Shown here piece after piece: positions 45,093 through 54,288 of a stretch of DNA of 64,000 nucleotides; the first letter of the stretch is position 1, and every line of letters starts with the position of its first letter. The notes beneath the pieces are model-generated. The model did no database searches, was not told where the DNA came from, and saw nothing but the letters and a program-made list of their open reading frames with translations. Position numbers and translations under genes: made by a program. Location: the NCBI GenBank assembly GCA_045562555.1, contig JBJKVO010000002.1, forward strand, positions 173,765 through 237,764, written 5' to 3'. The stretch comes from UBA2588 sp002339805. GTDB lineage: Bacteria > Chloroflexota > Dehalococcoidia > Lucifugimonadales > UBA3495.

Positions 45093-46271
45093 TCAGATTG
45101 TATCAGCGGAGCCAAATATTCCGATCGAACAGGTGAAGGAACCAGGGCGGCCTCCAAGGTTATGTGTAAGTCCTATATCCGCCTTGGGCAATTGACGAAG
45201 GTTCGCCTTGCCGTTTAATTGCTGGTATACCTCGTAGATCATTCGGATACCACTCGCGCCTACCGGATGACCAAAACATTTTAACCCTCCATCAGTGTTC
45301 ACAGGAAGACTACCTTCTAGGCTGAACTTACCATTAAGAGAGTCTTTAGGGGCTTCACCTCTTTTACTAAATCCCAGATCTTCACAAATGATTAATTCAG
45401 TTATTGTGAAACAGTCGTGAACCATAGCTAAATCCACCTCGGATTCTGGATCAGTTATGCCAGCTTCAGTGTAAGCCTGTTGGGCTGCATGTATCGTTTC
45501 AGGAAAGTAAGTGAAATCCCAGTCGTCTCGTAGCATTCCAAAAGCCCCGACAGATAAACCAAGAGCCTTAACCAGAACGTAATCAGATTTCAAACTTTTT
45601 GCAATTTCGGGGGTGGTAATAATTGCAGCGGCGGCTCCGTCACTAACTCCACAACAGTCATACAATCCTAGTGGCCACGCAATCATAGGAGCATCGAGAG
45701 CTTGTTGTTGTTTAATTTCTTTTTGAAAATGGGCTTTGGGATTTAGTGAGCCGTTATGATGGTTTTTGACTGCTATGTTGGCGAGAGTCTCTTTGCCTGA
45801 TTCTATTGGGATTCCGTATTTATAGAAGTATCTGGTAGCTGCCATAGCAAACTGAGACGGGGGTGGCGCTGACGGAGTGACTCCAGAATTAGGGGCTTCG
45901 GGTATAGCGAGACCTGAATATCCTGAATCTTTCAGTTTTTCGACTCCGACTGCTAAAACGATGTCATAAATTCCAGCTGCCACGGCATAAGCCGCATTCC
46001 TGAAAGCTTCCGTCGCTGTAGCGCATGCATTTTCCACTCGAGTAATTGGTATGTAGTTAAATTTTAATGCTTCTGCCACGGGTTGACCGGTGCGGAAAGA
46101 ACTAGCAGTCCCCACCCACGCTGCATTTATATCATTTGTAGATAACCCTGAATCAAGATATGCTTCAGTAACAGCTTCTATCATAAGATCAGATGCAGAC
46201 GCGTCCCAGCGTTCTCCAAATTTGCTACAGCCCATGCCTACAATAGCTACTCTATCTTTAATGCCGCTCAT
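45093..46271 (-). CDS. thiolase (SCP-x/acetyl-CoA acetyltransferase-like)
   Basis: 392 residues. A Cys in VENACATATEAF sits at the usual nucleophile position, and His residues in DCFTITE, GHPVGASG and HNLGG complete the pattern of the SCP-x-like branch. It overlaps the upstream HMGCS-like/DUF35 gene by 14 bases. Thiolase-DUF35 pairs are known from archaeal mevalonate synthesis and from steroid side-chain lyases. Hence either C-C bond formation or retro-aldol cleavage is possible here. Confidence 0.85.
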   Translation of the reverse strand: MSGIKDRVAIVGMGCSKFGERWDASASDLMIEAVTEAYLDSGLSTNDINAAWVGTASSFRTGQPVAEALKFNYIPITRVENACATATEAFRNAAYAVAAGIYDIVLAVGVEKLKDSGYSGLAIPEAPNSGVTPSAPPPSQFAMAATRYFYKYGIPIESGKETLANIAVKNHHNGSLNPKAHFQKEIKQQQALDAPMIAWPLGLYDCCGVSDGAAAAIITTPEIAKSLKSDYVLVKALGLSVGAFGMLRDDWDFTYFPETIHAAQQAYTEAGITDPESEVDLAMVHDCFTITELIICEDLGFSKRGEAPKDSLNGKFSLEGSLPVNTDGGLKCFGHPVGASGIRMIYEVYQQLNGKANLRQLPKADIGLTHNLGGRPGSFTCSIGIFGSADTI

Positions 46272-47697
46272 ATGTATCTCCCTCTATAATCCGTATTGGT
46301 GTTGCTTTCCAGAAATAACTGGTTATGCCGTTGGATTCTGTTATTTTTCTAAAACTCATTCCTAATGGCATGCCTACATAAATATCCTCTATACTTCGAT
46401 CCGTCATGACACACAATAACCTACCTCCAATATCGAAATTCACTGTGCAAATCACTAATGGAACATCCATAGAGCCTGCGAGGTAGTCCATCGAGTATGT
46501 AAATAAAGTTGCTTTTTCTGAATCCAATCTGATTACTGAGTAGGTATGTTGTCCCTGGCAATTCACGCATATAGTTTGGATGGGATACTGTACGTATCCG
46601 CAGTTATTGCACCGTTGTGCATGGAACTGTATGTTTTTCTCCTGTTCTCTATGTAAAGCGGGAACGGAAGTGGGAGCAACATCAGGCCTTCGAACCGAAT
46701 CACTTATTGGCCAAAAGCCTTTAATCGTTGCGTATTCTTCGTAAGATGGTACTGAATGTTTACTATTGATTAATGATCCCAATGCCGACCTGTGTCGTTC
46801 AACAGAATCGCACAAGTCTGTCGTTTTAATCAAAAATGTGTCTACTCCATCCCCGTACGAGGAAGCGCATATATACTGCCCTGCTTCGGTTGCCTGGTCT
46901 AATGCTAAGCACAATTCCATTAACGTCATAGCAGTCCCTGTGTTACCAACAGTATTCAGAAGTAAAGTATTAAATTGGTTCTCTTGTCCGTGGATCGATT
47001 GCCGTATTTTGTGGGATTGCCTTATGCTAGATGGATTACATGCGATTTTATAGAGTTTGGAAATATCAATAAGGTGGTCTTGTAAGATTGAGCGGATGGA
47101 GTTTACCAAAATAGATTCGATTCCATTATCAGACACGAATCGGTCTTCCCATTGGCTTACGAACTTGTCGTGGCCGTGCCGCCAGACGTCATACATTATA
47201 GAGCTGTGGCTAGACTTGTTTTCGATTGTGGCTAATACTCCTTCAGTCCCTAGCAGTATTGCTGCTGCTCCATCTCCAATTGAAGTGTCTAGGACGCTCC
47301 TTGGCATGGCCAGTCGGGCATCAGATGCTATCACGAGGATAGACCCAGGTGATGAAGAATTCAGCATCTCGGTCCCAATGGATAACGCGGTAGAACCTCC
47401 TCTCAAAGAGTTGCCGACATCTAATGTGATAATGTCTGTGGATAGATTCAAAGCTGACGCAACTACGGAAGCATTTTGCTTTTCTGCGTACGGAGCAGAA
47501 GCGCTACAAAACAAAAGGGCTTTGACTGAGGAGGGGTCTACGTTTTCCAAACAGAGTTTCCCTGCTGCTACACCCATAGTAATCGGGTCTTCATCGAAGT
47601 TAGCTACAGCTCGTTCGAAAGGATATTCCCATCCAATGGTTTCTGGCGTTAGTCTAAGCCATGGCACATATGCGGAGTAAGATATTATACCTTCCAT
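46258..47697 (-). CDS. HMG-CoA synthase-like protein fused to a DUF35 zinc-ribbon/OB-fold domain
   Basis: 479 residues. Residues 1-310 have the thiolase-like fold of HMG-CoA synthase/KAS III (LLFCSASAPYAEKQNASVVASAL, VGNTGTAMTLMELCLAL). At the nucleophile site the expected N-A-C reads N-S-L (residues 96-98), so the catalytic Cys is missing. From about 360 a DUF35 module follows, with a zinc ribbon of two Cys pairs (RCNNCGY and ICVNCQG) and an OB fold. It is probably a non-catalytic partner or substrate-binding scaffold for the overlapping thiolase. Confidence 0.8.
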   Translation of the reverse strand: MEGIISYSAYVPWLRLTPETIGWEYPFERAVANFDEDPITMGVAAGKLCLENVDPSSVKALLFCSASAPYAEKQNASVVASALNLSTDIITLDVGNSLRGGSTALSIGTEMLNSSSPGSILVIASDARLAMPRSVLDTSIGDGAAAILLGTEGVLATIENKSSHSSIMYDVWRHGHDKFVSQWEDRFVSDNGIESILVNSIRSILQDHLIDISKLYKIACNPSSIRQSHKIRQSIHGQENQFNTLLLNTVGNTGTAMTLMELCLALDQATEAGQYICASSYGDGVDTFLIKTTDLCDSVERHRSALGSLINSKHSVPSYEEYATIKGFWPISDSVRRPDVAPTSVPALHREQEKNIQFHAQRCNNCGYVQYPIQTICVNCQGQHTYSVIRLDSEKATLFTYSMDYLAGSMDVPLVICTVNFDIGGRLLCVMTDRSIEDIYVGMPLGMSFRKITESNGITSYFWKATPIRIIEGDTYERH

Positions 47698-47804
47698 AGT
47701 TAGGCATGCTAGCAGTACAGAAATCGAGTGTCAACGTTGTGTCGTATCTAGTTAATCTGTTCAAGTTTCCGTATAATTTATGTATTACATTTTAGGAATA
47801 AACT

Positions 47805-48986
47805 TTGAAACTACCTCAAATAATTAAATACTTCATCATAATATTGGCTTCGTTGACTGCAGGAGCCACAGTTTCAGTTGCGGTGATAACAATTTGGATG
47901 GGACCTCCGACTTTTGAATCTCCTGAAGATTTACCGCCTGAGTTTAGTAGAATGGCTGAGGTTTGGTACATCCTGAAACGGGAACATTTTGACCGCAAAG
48001 ATATGGATGCAGAACTTCTGAGCGATGGCGCTATCCGTGGGATGTTGCTTGCCATGGACGATCCGTATGCGTCTTTTTTAACAGCCGAGCAATTTGAGGT
48101 TCAGTCTCAAGATTATAAAGGGTTCTTCGAAGGTATAGGGGCTCATGTTAGCATGCGAGAAGATCGTATAGTTATAGTTGCGCCTATTCCGGGTTCTCCT
48201 GCAGAAACCGCAGGAATATTAGCAGGTGATATCATCTTGGGCATCGATGGAGACTCAACTCAAGGATTAACGTTGTTAGAAGCGGTAAGTCTGATCAGAG
48301 GAGAACGAGGTACTGTTGTTGTACTATCGATTCTCCATGAAGGTTCAGATATGCCTGAAGATATTGAAGTTGAAAGAAATGTTATAAAGCTTGATTCCGT
48401 CCAAATGCGTATGATGACTGGGGGAATCGGAGTTTTCACACTCACGGAGTTTAATGCAAATACCTATGAACAACTGGCAGATTCTTTTGAGACGTTCAGG
48501 GCTCAGGGTGGGACAGGCATGATTGTAGATCTGAGAAACAATCCAGGAGGATTGTTGAATTCAGTATTTCAAGTTGCTGATGCTTTCATTGATTCTAAAC
48601 TGATTGTGTATGAAATAGATGCGAAAGGGAACAGGAAAAACTGGAATGCTCAGAGAGGAGGTATGGCGCTAAACGTACCCCTTATAGTTTTAACTAATCG
48701 ATATAGCGCTTCTGCTTCTGAAGTATTAGCTGGAGCTCTAATGGACCATAAGAGAGCTCTCGTAGTTGGAGAGAAAACCTTCGGAAAAGGCAGTGTAAAC
48801 ACTCTCGAAAGAATCAGTGATGGATCTGGGATATATTTCACTATTGCTAAGTGGTACACTCCAGATGGTAGGCTAATAGAAGGCGAAGGCTTAGTACCAG
48901 ATGTGGATATAGCGCAAACCGGCGAAGATCAAGATGCGCTTGATGTAGCGATAGATATCATGAAAAATGAGATTTTGGATAAATAG
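47805..48986 (+). CDS. ctpA: C-terminal processing peptidase (S41 family)
   Basis: 393 residues from TTG 47805. An N-terminal membrane helix (residues 8-30) is followed by the S41 N-domain, a PDZ domain (about 100-185, with FEGIGAHVSM and ILAGDIILGIDGDS) and the protease core. The catalytic Ser is in RYSASASEVLAGAL and the Lys in VVGEKTFGKGSVN. It cleaves envelope proteins outside the membrane. A TATAAT at 47772-47777 may be its -10 box. It is followed after three bases by smpB. Confidence 0.93.
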   Translation: MKLPQIIKYFIIILASLTAGATVSVAVITIWMGPPTFESPEDLPPEFSRMAEVWYILKREHFDRKDMDAELLSDGAIRGMLLAMDDPYASFLTAEQFEVQSQDYKGFFEGIGAHVSMREDRIVIVAPIPGSPAETAGILAGDIILGIDGDSTQGLTLLEAVSLIRGERGTVVVLSILHEGSDMPEDIEVERNVIKLDSVQMRMMTGGIGVFTLTEFNANTYEQLADSFETFRAQGGTGMIVDLRNNPGGLLNSVFQVADAFIDSKLIVYEIDAKGNRKNWNAQRGGMALNVPLIVLTNRYSASASEVLAGALMDHKRALVVGEKTFGKGSVNTLERISDGSGIYFTIAKWYTPDGRLIEGEGLVPDVDIAQTGEDQDALDVAIDIMKNEILDK

Positions 48987-48989
48987 CTT

Positions 48990-49484
48990 ATGGCTAAGAA
49001 AAATAACAAAGGGAAGATCAAGAATGATACAGATAGTTCTATTGCTGTAAATCGTAGGGCATTTTACAACTACGAGATATTAAAAAAAATAGAAGTGGGT
49101 ATTATTCTTACGGGCACAGAAATCAAATCCGTTAGAGACCATAAAGTGGATCTTAGGGACGCCTATGCTAAAGATATTTCGGGGGAAATGTGGCTATTTA
49201 ACTCCCATATTAGTGCATATGCTAACGCCACTTACAACAACCATGACCCTAAGAGAGATCGAAAGCTGTTATTACACCGGCTACAAATAGATGAGTTATC
49301 CCTAACCGTCGCTCAAAAAGGATTCACCTTAGTTCCACTTAGGATGTATTTGAAAAAAAACGTGGCCAAATTAGAACTTGGATTGGCTACTGGTAAAAGA
49401 CAGTATGACAAGAGACGGACCATTCGTGACAGGGAAATGGATCGTGAAGCCAGGAGATCAATGAAAATATTTGATCAATCTTAA
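48990..49484 (+). CDS. smpB: SsrA-binding protein SmpB
   Basis: 164 residues. VNRRAFYNYEILKKIEVGIILTGTEIKSVRDHKVDLRDAYA is the conserved core, and the C-terminal tail is basic (KRQYDKRRTIRDREMDREARR). It brings tmRNA to stalled ribosomes. I looked for tmRNA nearby and did not find it. Only three bases separate it from ctpA. Confidence 0.96.
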   Translation: MAKKNNKGKIKNDTDSSIAVNRRAFYNYEILKKIEVGIILTGTEIKSVRDHKVDLRDAYAKDISGEMWLFNSHISAYANATYNNHDPKRDRKLLLHRLQIDELSLTVAQKGFTLVPLRMYLKKNVAKLELGLATGKRQYDKRRTIRDREMDREARRSMKIFDQS

Positions 49485-49500
49485 ATAAAGAGGTTAGGTT

Positions 49501-50007
49501 TTGATTAGAGGACTCGGAGATAAAAAACCAAGAATTCATCCTTCCGCATGGATTAGTGAAGATGCGTATTTAGTGGGAGATATAGTTATAGGAGAAAATT
49601 GCAGTGTTTGGCCTGGGGTCACTATCCGGGCAGATGGAGAATCGCCAGTGACATTAGGAAATAATGTAAACGTTCAGGAAGGCTCTGTGATTCATGGTAA
49701 TGGGCTTGTGATAGAAGACAACGTTACTATTGGGCATGCTGTTGTGGTGCACGGTGATTTTATAGGCGCTGGTACTTTATTGGGTAATAATTGCACCTTC
49801 TTGACCCAGTCTTCTATAGGTAAACAATGTCTGATTGGGTCTAACGCATTAATCTTGGCTAATACGGAGATTCCAGATCGATCTTTTGTTACAGGAATTC
49901 CGGGCAAAATAAAAGCGCAAATCACTCAAGCCCAAATTGATCGTATGCTTAATACCGCGGAACACTTGGTTCAGAAGGCGGCTATTTTTAAAGCCAATGG
50001 CCTGTAG
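49501..50007 (+). CDS. gamma-type carbonic anhydrase/acetyltransferase-like hexapeptide protein
   Basis: 168 residues from TTG 49501 with AGAGG upstream. Left-handed beta-helix with the repeated hexapeptide pattern. Three His at the metal positions are seen in VIHGN and GHAVVVHG, as in the gamma-CA (YrdA/PaaY) family, together with the N-V-Q-E-G and W-P-G-V stretches. The role may be carbonic anhydrase or an unknown zinc enzyme. It is the last gene of the ctpA-smpB operon. Confidence 0.88.
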   Translation: MIRGLGDKKPRIHPSAWISEDAYLVGDIVIGENCSVWPGVTIRADGESPVTLGNNVNVQEGSVIHGNGLVIEDNVTIGHAVVVHGDFIGAGTLLGNNCTFLTQSSIGKQCLIGSNALILANTEIPDRSFVTGIPGKIKAQITQAQIDRMLNTAEHLVQKAAIFKANGL

Positions 50008-50111
50008 CTAACTCATTTGTTTCAATGCTTGGACAGGGAATCAATCTTGCAAATGTGCAAAATGCTTTTTAATGATGCTATGTGTTGGCGCTGTCCCACT
50101 GGCAGGCAAAT

Positions 50112-50155
50112 CCGGACCCGGATAGCTTGGCATCTGGATTACAATATGGGTCCGG
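50112..50155. other. GC-rich inverted repeat between convergent genes
   Basis: CCGGACCC at 50112-50119 and GGGTCCGG at 50148-50155 form a perfect 8-bp stem around a 28-base loop. The first arm also lies in a competing smaller palindrome (ATCCGGACCCGGAT). The 160-base region lies between two convergent genes and is richer in GC than its surroundings. It may be a bidirectional terminator or an RNA structure; neither arm is followed by a clear T-run. Confidence 0.4.
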
Positions 50156-50167
50156 CCCGCAAATTGT

Positions 50168-51103
50168 TTAGCTAATTGCCACTGGCAGTACGTGCTTTGC
50201 TAAATGTTCCATTACTTCTATCTGGGGTTCTAGTCCGTCGACTCTAAAGTCGTATGTCAACTGATCAATTCCAAGGGATTTGCACTTCAAAACATCTTCT
50301 ATGACGTCTTCCGTAGAACCTATTACAATCCCTCCTGTTGGTACTCCGGAGCCTTCTTCTTTGCCAGGCATATCTGTGAAATGCAGGGTACGCTTGAGTG
50401 AAACAGTTACTTCCCCTGGATCGCGCCCTGCTGCAATTGTCTGCTCTTTTAAGTAAGGCATGTTTTCCGCTACAAACTCAGGAGTTTGTCTTGTGGTATG
50501 CCAGCAGTGTCCATATTTGGCTGTTCTTCTGAGTGCTCTCCGGGTATGACCACCAACCCAAATCGGTATACCTCCAGCTTGGACAGGTTTTGGAAAGAAT
50601 TGAATCCCGTTGATCTGAAATGTTTCTCCTGAGAATTCTGGGTTGTCTTGCTCCCACAAGGCCTTGAAGATGCCTAGATATTCATCTGTTAGTGGCCCTC
50701 GCTGCTTATATGGAACGTTTAACGTGTCGAATTCTTTTTCAAGCCATCCTACGCCTATACCGCATATCATTCTGCCTTCACTTAATACGTCTAAAGATGC
50801 GAACATCTTCGCTTGAACGACAGGATTTCGATAAGGAAGTATTAGTACGGTGCTTCCTATTTTGATGGTCTTAGTTATGCCTGCTATGAATCCCAGTAGA
50901 GTCATAGTTTCCAGAAAAGGTTCCGATGTAGGGCGTTGAAACGATCCATCGGCTGTGTAAGGGTATTGGTCGGTGCCGGCAGTTGGGAGGAGGATGTGAT
51001 CGCCCGCCATCACTGATTCGAAACCTAACTCTTCCGCTCGTATCGCGAAATCCTTGATTCCTTGAGGATTTGGTAGCCTTGGGATACTTACGCCTATTTC
51101 CAT
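50168..51103 (-). CDS. F420-dependent LLM-class oxidoreductase
   Basis: 311 residues, luciferase-like TIM barrel. MEIGVSIPRL at the start, AEELGFESVMAGDHIL, GTDQYPY, the ...KIGSTVLILPYRNPVVQAKMFASLDVLSEGRMICGIGVGWLEKEF stretch and a late PIWVGGHTRRALRRTAKYG are classic for the F420/FMN LLM group. It oxidises or hydroxylates unknown organic compounds using F420 or FMN. It is in line with an SDR gene on the same strand, 46 bases upstream. Confidence 0.9.
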   Translation of the reverse strand: MEIGVSIPRLPNPQGIKDFAIRAEELGFESVMAGDHILLPTAGTDQYPYTADGSFQRPTSEPFLETMTLLGFIAGITKTIKIGSTVLILPYRNPVVQAKMFASLDVLSEGRMICGIGVGWLEKEFDTLNVPYKQRGPLTDEYLGIFKALWEQDNPEFSGETFQINGIQFFPKPVQAGGIPIWVGGHTRRALRRTAKYGHCWHTTRQTPEFVAENMPYLKEQTIAAGRDPGEVTVSLKRTLHFTDMPGKEEGSGVPTGGIVIGSTEDVIEDVLKCKSLGIDQLTYDFRVDGLEPQIEVMEHLAKHVLPVAIS

Positions 51104-51149
51104 CTTATACTCCTTTGTGTTTTGCTTATTCTGTGTGATTGTTCACTGA

Positions 51150-51944
51150 TCACATCATTGTATAGCCGCCGCTAACACTTACTGTTTGTCCCGTTATGAA
51201 ACTTGCAGCATCAGAGGCTAAAAAAACGACGGCATTTGCGACTTCAGGGGCTGTTCCCATTCTGCGTAGTATATAACCTCGTTTTACTTTTTCCAGCACT
51301 TCGTCAGTGAATATATCTCTCATGTCATTCCACATGCTTTCTTCACTAATAGATTCGTTCCTTGGGGGTACTATAAGCCCAGGACATACAATGTTACCTC
51401 TTATGTTATATCTTCCGTTTTCCCTAGCAATTGCTTTGGTGAGGGCTATAACACCACCTTTGCATGCCGAATATACTGCTTCTCGATATTCACCCATGCG
51501 TCCCGCATCGGATGCGATAGATACGATGGAGCCTTGATTTGCCTCGATCATGTGAGGTAAGACGGCATTGAAACAATTGATTGGGCCCCACAGATTAACT
51601 TGAACTTCCTTTTCCCATTCAGTGCGTTCTTTTTCTGTGAATAAGCGATCTATTGTCCATCCTACGTTATTAACTAGAATATCTATTTTGCCAAAAGCTT
51701 TCAGAGTCCCCTTCACCATATTTTGTACTTCGGCAGGTTGAGTGATGTCTGTCTGGACAACGCGAACTTGGGCATTAGGGTTTTGAGACAAGATTTCTTC
51801 GGCAACTTTATCCCCGTGGTCTTTGACAAGTTCTGCTATTGTGATATGAGCCGATTCTGTACCAAAGGCATGACTGATAGCTCTACCGATATTTGAGCCG
51901 CCTCCGGTGATGATCACGCTTTTGCCAGTAAGGTTTAATTCCAT
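51150..51944 (-). CDS. SDR-family NAD(P)-dependent oxidoreductase
   Basis: 264 residues. The cofactor loop is TGGGSNIGRAI, NNVGW replaces NNAG, and the catalytic Ser and Y-x-x-x-K are in IVSIASDAGRM and AVYSACKGG. Residues after Tyr follow the FabG-like pattern. It reduces or oxidises a carbonyl. It is just upstream of the LLM gene and downstream of a glycosyltransferase, all on the minus strand. Confidence 0.93.
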   Translation of the reverse strand: MELNLTGKSVIITGGGSNIGRAISHAFGTESAHITIAELVKDHGDKVAEEILSQNPNAQVRVVQTDITQPAEVQNMVKGTLKAFGKIDILVNNVGWTIDRLFTEKERTEWEKEVQVNLWGPINCFNAVLPHMIEANQGSIVSIASDAGRMGEYREAVYSACKGGVIALTKAIARENGRYNIRGNIVCPGLIVPPRNESISEESMWNDMRDIFTDEVLEKVKRGYILRRMGTAPEVANAVVFLASDAASFITGQTVSVSGGYTMM

Positions 51945-51955
51945 TTGTACTCCAT

Positions 51956-52726
51956 TTATTTATAAGGGTGGTCTCCGACATGGTCTTGCGCTTCAACGGT
52001 TATGACAGGCGGAACTATCTTGGGCAGGGAGTGTAATCTAAGTCTCAACAATCCTTTTATATCCTCTGTGACTGTTTTGATTATGTTAACTCGACTGTCT
52101 GAATCCTCGATCCATGTGACGGGAATTTCTTCAATCAGGAATTTGTTTTGGTCTGCTATGATCAATAATTCAGTGTCGAAGAACCAATTGTTGTTTACGA
52201 TGTGGGGTACGATTAATTCTGCGGTCTCCCTGGTCATAGCTTTGAAGCCGCATTGTGCATCTGAGAATGAGGAGAAAAAGAATAGCTTGATAAGCATGTT
52301 GTAGCATATGGATAAGAGTGACCGTTTAAAGCTACGGGTCGTTTTGGAACTTGATAAAAGTCTGCTTCCGACCGCGATGTGAGCACGAGTCTCTAGAGCA
52401 TCCAATGCTATCGGCAATGCTGTTAAGTCTGTAGAAAGGTCGACGTCCATATATAACACAATGTCCGCGTTACTATCCAACCAAGCGGTTTTTAAAGCTA
52501 TGCCTCTTCCTTTTCTAGGGATGCTTAAATACTCTACCCCTGGAAATCTTTGCCCGAGGGCTTCTGCGATGGTTTGAGTCTGATCTGTTGACCCGTTGTC
52601 CGCTATGATGATTCTCCATGGGTTAAACAGGTTCCTGTTTGCATAGTCAACAAGCAGCATTATGCTACGGGGTAGGCTCTCTTCCTCGTTGAAGACTGGT
52701 ATTATAATGTCAACACTAGATCTCAA
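51956..52726 (-). CDS. family 2 glycosyltransferase (dolichyl/polyprenyl-phosphate glucose synthase-like)
   Basis: 256 residues. N-terminal PVFNEEESLPRSI, the ADNGSTDQT nucleotide site and YMDVDLSTD (DxD) are intact. The FSDAQCGFKAMTRE stretch is typical of the ALG5/DPM1-like branch. It lacks C-terminal membrane helices. It probably transfers a sugar to a polyprenyl phosphate for envelope glycans. It lies 10 bases downstream of purH. Confidence 0.87.
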   Translation of the reverse strand: MRSSVDIIIPVFNEEESLPRSIMLLVDYANRNLFNPWRIIIADNGSTDQTQTIAEALGQRFPGVEYLSIPRKGRGIALKTAWLDSNADIVLYMDVDLSTDLTALPIALDALETRAHIAVGSRLLSSSKTTRSFKRSLLSICYNMLIKLFFFSSFSDAQCGFKAMTRETAELIVPHIVNNNWFFDTELLIIADQNKFLIEEIPVTWIEDSDSRVNIIKTVTEDIKGLLRLRLHSLPKIVPPVITVEAQDHVGDHPYK

Positions 52727-52736
52727 TTCATATCCT

Positions 52737-54275
52737 TTAATGCTTAAAGTGTCTGGTTCCCGTAAAGACCATAGCTATATTGCTTTGATTTGCGGCATTA
52801 ATGACTTCTTCGTCCCTTATGGATCCTCCTGGCTGAATCACGGCAGTTATCCCTGCGGCTGCTGCTAATTCTATGTTATCTGGAAAAGGGAAAAAAGCAT
52901 CAGATGCCAATACACTACCGGGAGCTTTCTGCCCGGCAACCCGCTCCGATAAATGGACGCTTACTACTCTATTCGGTTGCCCTGCTCCCATCCCTGTTAA
53001 GGTTTTATCTTTAGCAAATACAATAGCGTTTGATTTAATGTGCTTTGCTGCTTTCCAGGCGAATACGAGGTCCTCATATTCTGAATGGTTAGGTTCTCGC
53101 CTAGTCACACATTCCCATGTGGCAAAATCTTCGGCCAAGTCATCTTGGGTCTGGACTAGGAATCCTCCGCTTATGATTCTATAGTCGTAGAAGTATTCGT
53201 TAAGTTCAGGCGCCTGAGGTTTTACCGTTAAAATTCTCAGATTTCGGCGCTTCTGCAACACTTCTAAGGCCTCGGGTTCGTACCCAGGAGCTAGTAGCAC
53301 TTCGTAAAATACATCTTTCATCTCTTTAGCAACGGCTTCTGTAATAATACAGTTGCTACCTATTATCCCGCCAAAAGCCGAAACTGAATCTCCCTCTAAT
53401 GCTCTTTTGTAAGCTTCTGTGAGATCGTGATTGCTACACAAACCACACGAATTACCATGCTTGATAATAGCTATCGTGGGTTCGTCAAAGTCGGTTACTA
53501 TATTCCAAGCAGCGTTCGCGTCAAGGATATTGTTAAAAGATAGATCTTTGCCGTGAATTTGTTTTGCTCCAGCTATTCCTAAAGATGCTGGAGTACCCGG
53601 GGAATAAAGTGCGGCAGACTGGTGAGGATTTTCGCCGTATCTTAAATCCTCGATTTTTGTGAGATTTAAGGATAACTCGTTAGGAAGTTGACTAGCTGAA
53701 GAAGATTGTTGCACTAAATAGGAATTGATACTTCTGTCGTAATCAGAGACATGTTTAAATGCTTTAGCTGCTAGATACCGTCGGTCCACTGGATTAAGTT
53801 CGTCACTGTTTAGTTTCGCTGCTACCCATTGGTAATCTGCAGGGTCAACTAGAATTACCACTGACAAGAAGTTCTTGGCAGCCGCCCTGATCATGGTAGG
53901 CCCTCCAATATCAATGTTTTCCTGAGCTTCTTCTAATGTGACTCCTGGCTTCCTTATAGTTTCTACGAAAGGGTACAAATTGACCACAACGACATCAATC
54001 GGTTGTATGCCAGCTGTTAAGAGTTCTTCCATTTGTTCTGGGTTTTCTCGTTTAGCTAGAATCCCTCCATGCACATGGGGGTGTAGTGTTTTGACCCTCC
54101 CTCCCAGCATTTCCGGGAAGCCCGTTAGATCAGCGACCTGTTGTACAGGCAGATTCGCAGCTGAAAGCGCAGAAAAAGTTCCGCCTGTGCTTACAAGATC
54201 AGCTTTTCCTTTGATCAGAGCTTTTGCTAGTTCTTCTATGCCTGTTTTGTCGTATACACTCAATAGAGCTTTCAT
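52737..54275 (-). CDS. purH: bifunctional AICAR formyltransferase/IMP cyclohydrolase
   Basis: 512 residues. The N-terminal cyclohydrolase has ALLSVYDKTGIEELAKAL and GFPEMLGGRVKTLHPHVHGGIL. The C-terminal transformylase has the KHGNSCG Lys-His pair and ends with the ITAVIQPGGSIRDEEVI segment. It performs the last two steps of IMP synthesis. It follows purM with 13 bases between them. Confidence 0.97.
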   Translation of the reverse strand: MKALLSVYDKTGIEELAKALIKGKADLVSTGGTFSALSAANLPVQQVADLTGFPEMLGGRVKTLHPHVHGGILAKRENPEQMEELLTAGIQPIDVVVVNLYPFVETIRKPGVTLEEAQENIDIGGPTMIRAAAKNFLSVVILVDPADYQWVAAKLNSDELNPVDRRYLAAKAFKHVSDYDRSINSYLVQQSSSASQLPNELSLNLTKIEDLRYGENPHQSAALYSPGTPASLGIAGAKQIHGKDLSFNNILDANAAWNIVTDFDEPTIAIIKHGNSCGLCSNHDLTEAYKRALEGDSVSAFGGIIGSNCIITEAVAKEMKDVFYEVLLAPGYEPEALEVLQKRRNLRILTVKPQAPELNEYFYDYRIISGGFLVQTQDDLAEDFATWECVTRREPNHSEYEDLVFAWKAAKHIKSNAIVFAKDKTLTGMGAGQPNRVVSVHLSERVAGQKAPGSVLASDAFFPFPDNIELAAAAGITAVIQPGGSIRDEEVINAANQSNIAMVFTGTRHFKH

Positions 54276-54288
54276 GTTTGCACCTTAA

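Noticed and set aside
47057..47680. A 207-codon open frame on the plus strand
   Set aside because: It is antisense to the well-supported HMGCS-DUF35 gene and looks like a codon-bias shadow.
48990..50167. tmRNA near smpB
   Set aside because: No alanine-tRNA-like ends or tag-coding frame found in the adjacent intergenic sequence.
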